Shown here: piece by piece, positions 60,781 to 64,000 of the stretch
Layout of the letters: every line of letters begins with the position of its first letter
How positions within the stretch are numbered: the first letter of the stretch is position 1
Assembly: GCF_019049285.1 (NCBI RefSeq)
Contig: NZ_JAGMUL010000028.1
Span: forward strand, 163,664-227,663
DNA: 64,000 nucleotides
Direction: 5' to 3'
Origin: Streptomyces sp. AC550_RSS872
Lineage (GTDB): Bacteria; Actinomycetota; Actinomycetes; Streptomycetales; Streptomycetaceae
The notes under the pieces: model-generated
Database searches by the model: none
Seen by the model: the letters and a program-made list of their open reading frames with translations, nothing else
Told to the model about the DNA's origin: nothing
Position numbers and translations under genes: made by a program

Positions 60781-61386
60781 TCAGAACGTGACGTCCGAGC
60801 ACGCGTAGAACGCGTTGCCCGTGTCGTGGACCGTCCACACCGCGAGGATGACGTGGTGACCGCTCAGGCCGGACGGCAGCCGGCCGCTGTGCGAGAGCGT
60901 GGACGGCGGCCGCTGCCCGTTGTACGGGACCGTGAAGAACGGCGTGAGGTTGAGGTCGGACCGGGACAGGTTGTGGTTCTGGTTCCAGCCCGGCTTGGTG
61001 ACGTAGTACCGGAAGTCGGTGGTGGCGTGCATGGCCGTGAACTGCCAGCGGAACGTGTAGTTCTGACCGCCGGTCACCTTGGTGGTCGGCCAGGCGGCAC
61101 CGGAGGGCGTCTTCGGGGCGCTGAGCTGGCTGAACTGGCCGAGCCCCGCGTTGCATATCTGCCCGTCGGCCGGCCCTGAGCCCGGGAAGCCCTTCGGACC
61201 CTCGACGCTCTGCGGCTCCCACTGGATGGAGCCGCAGTTGGTCACGGTGCCGTTCTGACAGAGCTTCTGCCGGCTGATGGGGAGGTCGGTGTAGCCGTGG
61301 CCGCTGGCACCTCCGCTGGAGAGCGCGAGGGCTCCGGCCGTGGTGAGTCCGAGTGCGGCGGCGTACCACTTGGTCTTTCTGCGCAT
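60781..61386 (-). CDS. Secreted chitin-active AA10 monooxygenase/chitin-binding protein
   Basis: A 201-aa AA10 (CBM33) lytic polysaccharide monooxygenase. After a 29-residue signal peptide (A-S-G cleavage) the mature protein begins with His30, the N-terminal copper ligand; His120 (A-M-H-A-T) is the second, and Phe193 (N-A-F-Y-A) fits the axial position. Four cysteines could form the usual disulfides. It cleaves or binds crystalline chitin and helps the chitinase and hexosaminidase. AGGAG precedes the ATG. A dre-like palindrome lies 44-53 bp upstream. Position matches the chitin-binding protein gene SCO2833. Confidence 0.93.
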   Translation of the reverse strand: MRRKTKWYAAALGLTTAGALALSSGGASGHGYTDLPISRQKLCQNGTVTNCGSIQWEPQSVEGPKGFPGSGPADGQICNAGLGQFSQLSAPKTPSGAAWPTTKVTGGQNYTFRWQFTAMHATTDFRYYVTKPGWNQNHNLSRSDLNLTPFFTVPYNGQRPPSTLSHSGRLPSGLSGHHVILAVWTVHDTGNAFYACSDVTF

Positions 61387-61429
61387 GCTGCTGCTCCTGG
61401 GAACGTGGGGGAAGTTCGATGAGCTTGCA

Positions 61430-61439
61430 GGTCTAGACC
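61430..61439. promoter_or_regulatory. DasR-like palindrome before the AA10 gene
   Basis: GGTCTAGACC is the perfect ten-base core of the DasR element ACTGGTCTAGACCACT; the flanking triplets do not match well. It is 44 bp upstream of the ATG. Confidence 0.65.
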
Positions 61440-61505
61440 AAGTGCCAGATTATTGCTGACCATTGAACATGTCCATACCAATCGAGGAACATGTTCGACG
61501 GGTCG

Positions 61506-61560
61506 TCAGGGGCTGTCAGGGGCTGTCAGGGGCTGTCAGGGGCTGTCAGGGGCTGTCAGG
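61506..61560. repeat. Tandem 10-bp repeat (GGCTGTCAGG), five copies plus degenerate start
   Basis: Five perfect copies from 61511 to 61560 preceded by a diverged GTCAGG. The last copy includes the stop codon of the SPFH gene (61556-61558, reverse strand). Confidence 0.95.
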
Positions 61561-62665
61561 GGGCCGCTTCCCCCCGCCCCGCGCAGAACGCCACCGTCAG
61601 ATCCTTGACCAGCGCCTTGCGTTCGTAGTCGTCCAGCTCCACCAGGCCCCGCATGGTCAGCCGGGTCACCGTGTCCTCCACCGAGTCGACAACCGAGGTG
61701 ACCATGGTGGCCCGGTCCTGGGCGTCCAGCGCGGCGATACGGCGCCGGTGCATGGCGGCGGCCACCTCCGGCGCGTACTCCACCCGCGCCGGCCGCACCG
61801 AGAACACCTCGACCCCGACCGCCCCCGCGTCCCGCACCACCAGCCGGGTCAGCGTCTCCGAGGCCGCCTCGACCGAGCCCCGCGTGGCACCCGGCATCTC
61901 CACCGGCACCCGGGCCAGCGCCGCCTCGACGCACTCGCGCAGATACGACTCGTGGTCCTCCACCCCGAGCGTGGCCCGCGCGGTGTCCTTCACCCGCCAC
62001 ACCACCAGGACGACCGCCCGCAGCGCGACCCCGTTCCCGTCCGCCGCCGGCATCGGCTCGCTGCGCCAGTGCCGCAGCCGTACGTCGACCCGGCGGCGCA
62101 GCAGCAGCGGGTTGACCCACATCAGGCCGGTGCGCCGAACCGTCCCCCGGTAGCGGCCGAACAGCCCGAGCACCCACGCCCGCCCGGTCCGCCCCCGCGT
62201 CAGCCCGCCCAGCCCGAACAGTCCCACGGCCCCGGCCCCCGTGTACGCCGCCCACTGGGCCGGCCCCAACCCGGCCCCCGCGGACGTCGGCAGCCCCAGC
62301 GCGTGAACCGCCAGCGGCGGCAGCACCCCGGCCCACCACGAGGTGGCCAGGCAACCTGCCGCCCCGCAGACCCCCGCGAGCACGCCCGCCGCGCCCGGCA
62401 GCACCCACGCCGGGCGCTCCACCAGCTCGGGGTCGATCTGCGGTTCGGGGCGCGGCTTGGGCTGGACGGGGCGGCGCAGCCGCGGCTGTTCACCTGTGCC
62501 CTGCCGGCGTGCCACGACCGTCGGCCTGAGCGGCACGGACACCGGGCCCGCCTCGTCGCGGAACAGCAGATGGACGGGGATCTCGGTGGTCGCCTCGTTC
62601 TGGATCAGCCGTGCGGGCCGGACGGGCCCCTCGGGTTCGGGCGTGTGAGAAGCGGTCGTGGTCAT
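61556..62665 (-). CDS. SPFH/band 7 domain membrane protein
   Basis: A 369-aa protein. A 75-residue polar N-terminus is followed by two to three hydrophobic segments (about 88-110 and 125-165). The SPFH/stomatin domain (about 175-330) then has W-V-N-P-L-L, V-V-W-R-V-K-D and R-D-A-G-A-V-G-V-E-V-F-S. Such proteins form membrane microdomain scaffolds. The ATG at 62665 has GGAGG upstream. The gene lies 57 bp downstream of the NlpC/P60-type gene on the same strand and may be in the same transcript. Confidence 0.85.
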   Translation of the reverse strand: MTTTASHTPEPEGPVRPARLIQNEATTEIPVHLLFRDEAGPVSVPLRPTVVARRQGTGEQPRLRRPVQPKPRPEPQIDPELVERPAWVLPGAAGVLAGVCGAAGCLATSWWAGVLPPLAVHALGLPTSAGAGLGPAQWAAYTGAGAVGLFGLGGLTRGRTGRAWVLGLFGRYRGTVRRTGLMWVNPLLLRRRVDVRLRHWRSEPMPAADGNGVALRAVVLVVWRVKDTARATLGVEDHESYLRECVEAALARVPVEMPGATRGSVEAASETLTRLVVRDAGAVGVEVFSVRPARVEYAPEVAAAMHRRRIAALDAQDRATMVTSVVDSVEDTVTRLTMRGLVELDDYERKALVKDLTVAFCAGRGEAAP

Positions 62666-62722
62666 GCGTGCCTCCAGCCTCCGCGCCAGATGCGTCACAA
62701 CAGTGGGTGCCTGGATGTCGGG

Positions 62723-64000
62723 TTACGCGAACAGCCGCCGCCAGGTCTCCGGTCCCGGATAGCCGTCCGCCGCCCCGCCCCGCCAGCCCTGGGTCCGCTG
62801 AAAGGCCTCGACGCCCCGCCGGTCCGCCTCGCCCCAGCGTGATCCCGGCCCGGTCTTGTAGTGCTTGCCGAACCCTTTCTTCACGAGTTGTCCGCCGAGC
62901 TGCATGACGTAGTGGTTGTCGGCGCCCGGCCGGAACATGGCCCGCCCCGGGTATCCCGGCACCCCGTGCGAGGAGGGCTTGGTGGGCTCGGCGGGGGTGG
63001 TGGAGGCGGTGGGTGCGGTGGGTGCGGTGGGGGTGACCGGGGTGGCCGAGGCAGCCGGGGCGGGGCCGCCGCCCGAGCCCGCGCTCGGGATGTCCTTGCC
63101 CTTGCCGGTCACCAGCAGCGCCCATGTCTGCGGCCCCGGCAGCCCGTCCGCGTCCTGGCCCCGCCAGCCCTGCGCCTCCTGGAAGGCCTGGGTGGCCCTG
63201 CGGTCCGCGCCCGTCCAGCGCGGGCCCGGGCCGGTGGTGTAGTACCGGCCGGCGCCGCGCTCGACGAGCAGCTTGCCCAGCCGGGTGACGTGCCTGTTGT
63301 TGGCCCCGGGACCGAAATGCGCCGGCCCCGGGTACGCGTCCGGCGCGGCGGGCCCGGGTTTGGCGGCCCCCGGCTTCCCGACGTCCGACTTCCCGGCACC
63401 CGTCTGCCCGGTGTCGGACTTCCCGGAGCCCGGCTTCTCGGTATCCGGTTTCGTACTCGTGCTGCCGCTCTTCAGCCCCTTGTAGCGGTAGGCGAGATAG
63501 CGGCCGGAGTGGCTCCAATAGGCGTACGGGGTCGTCTGCCGGCGGGCGTGCGGGGGTGCCGACTCGTAGGCGACGTAGTAGGTGTGCGTGTGGTCCGTCC
63601 AGCCGCCGAAAATGACGACGTGCGAGCCTTTCTCGGGGTCGGCCGGATTGTGGAACAGCAGAATGTCTCCGGGCTGGAGGTCCTTCTTGGCGATGCGTAC
63701 TCCGTACTGCCCCAGGCTGCCGGTCCATTCGTTTCCCGGCAGCTTCCAGGCCATCGAGACGAAGCCCGAGCAGTCCTGCCGGTAGCCGTCCGACCAGTAC
63801 TTGGACATGCTGTACGGCACCTTCGCGGCGACCCATTTCTTGGCCCGTTTGATGATCTCGGCGCGGGTGGTCGCGGGTGTCTTGACGGGCCCGGACAACT
63901 GGGCCGGCCGCCCACCCGGGCCGTGCAGCGGGGCCTTGCGGCCCTGGGGGGTGCTGGGCTCGTCACCTGTGGGAACGGCGGGGCGGGCGGGGGCGTGGGG
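62723..64000 (-). CDS. NlpC/P60-like cell-wall peptidase with two peptidoglycan-binding repeats, 5'-truncated
   Basis: The frame is open to the right edge; the real start lies beyond the window, and a TTG at 63898 is internal. The visible part begins in a polar proline-rich region, then an NlpC/P60-CHAP-type domain with catalytic Cys in Q-D-C-S-G-F and His in G-S-H-V-V-I-F. An Ala/Lys/Pro/Thr linker is followed by two repeats of about 75 residues, each with G-P-G-x-x-W-G/T-x-A-D-R-R and ending P-G-P-x-T-W, which look like peptidoglycan-binding units. Likely an exported wall hydrolase; the signal peptide is not visible. Confidence 0.83.
   Translation of the reverse strand, partial: PHAPARPAVPTGDEPSTPQGRKAPLHGPGGRPAQLSGPVKTPATTRAEIIKRAKKWVAAKVPYSMSKYWSDGYRQDCSGFVSMAWKLPGNEWTGSLGQYGVRIAKKDLQPGDILLFHNPADPEKGSHVVIFGGWTDHTHTYYVAYESAPPHARRQTTPYAYWSHSGRYLAYRYKGLKSGSTSTKPDTEKPGSGKSDTGQTGAGKSDVGKPGAAKPGPAAPDAYPGPAHFGPGANNRHVTRLGKLLVERGAGRYYTTGPGPRWTGADRRATQAFQEAQGWRGQDADGLPGPQTWALLVTGKGKDIPSAGSGGGPAPAASATPVTPTAPTAPTASTTPAEPTKPSSHGVPGYPGRAMFRPGADNHYVMQLGGQLVKKGFGKHYKTGPGSRWGEADRRGVEAFQRTQGWRGGAADGYPGPETWRRLFA

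Noticed and set aside
61506..61560. Possible CRISPR array
   Set aside because: Units are 10 bp, contiguous and without spacers; no cas genes nearby. The Cas4-like nuclease at 38610 is in a helicase operon, not a CRISPR locus.
61463..62842. Forward-strand frame of about 460 codons over the SPFH gene
   Set aside because: Arg/Pro-rich shadow; the reverse strand carries recognisable SPFH motifs and a good ribosome binding site.

Overview
The window is high-GC actinobacterial chromosome and almost certainly Streptomyces. The reasons are the extreme third-position GC, frequent GTG and TTG starts, tight ATGA/GTGA stop-start overlaps, Tat and lipoprotein signals, an adpA gene with an in-frame TTA codon, a desferrioxamine cluster, CebR- and DasR-type operators, and short Streptomyces intergenic repeats. 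From memory, the gene order parallels the core S. coelicolor segment running from desE (SCO2780) through adpA (SCO2792), cdgA (SCO2817) and the chitin-binding protein gene (SCO2833). I see no prophage, insertion sequence, CRISPR array or antibiotic gene cluster, so this reads as core chromosome with a few less-studied modules.

Layout. 1-7133: siderophore genes desE (cut by the window edge), desF and the desABCD operon behind a 19-bp iron box, flanked by inverted copies of a REP-like repeat. 7288-13715: secreted hexosaminidase, a DUF4429/SHOCT protein, a Tat-exported phosphoesterase, a small conserved protein and glmS. 13912-18333: membrane protein, universal stress protein, small membrane protein, adpA, ornA and tRNA-His. 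18407-24669: cebR, cebEFG and bglC for cellobiose/cellotriose uptake, with two CebR boxes. 24766-29233: a 1390-aa trypsin-STAND NTPase-repeat protein with a small Trypco2-like partner, a predicted conflict or signalling module. 29373-37516: GH18 chitinase, a two-component system, small or unknown proteins, a TPR-type regulator and a histidine phosphatase.

37703-42759: a PAP2 phosphatase followed by a compact operon of RecB/Cas4-like Fe-S nuclease, unknown protein and SF1 helicase. 43059-48042: small conserved proteins, tRNA-Lys, a secreted M6-type protease and the c-di-GMP protein CdgA. 48073-58234: an LLM oxidoreductase, then a catabolic and transport block (two maleate-isomerase-type enzymes, hydroxyacid dehydrogenase, amidase, DUF3830 protein, polar amino-acid ABC transporter annotated elsewhere as EhuBCDA, IclR-like regulator). 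58333-64000: a second identical tRNA-Lys with a duplicated 3' half, an acyl-CoA synthetase running into that duplication, a DUF3592 protein, an AA10 chitin monooxygenase, an SPFH protein and a partial NlpC/P60-like cell-wall protein.

How it works together. Several modules deal with polymer feeding and development. Hexosaminidase, chitinase and the AA10 enzyme form a dispersed chitin/GlcNAc set with DasR-like palindromes or chitinase-type repeats upstream. Ceb/BglC imports and cleaves cello-oligosaccharides. AdpA, OrnA and CdgA link development and nucleotide signalling. The least-described pieces are the trypsin-STAND/Trypco2 pair, the nuclease-helicase operon and the isomerase/amidase/DUF3830/ABC cluster.
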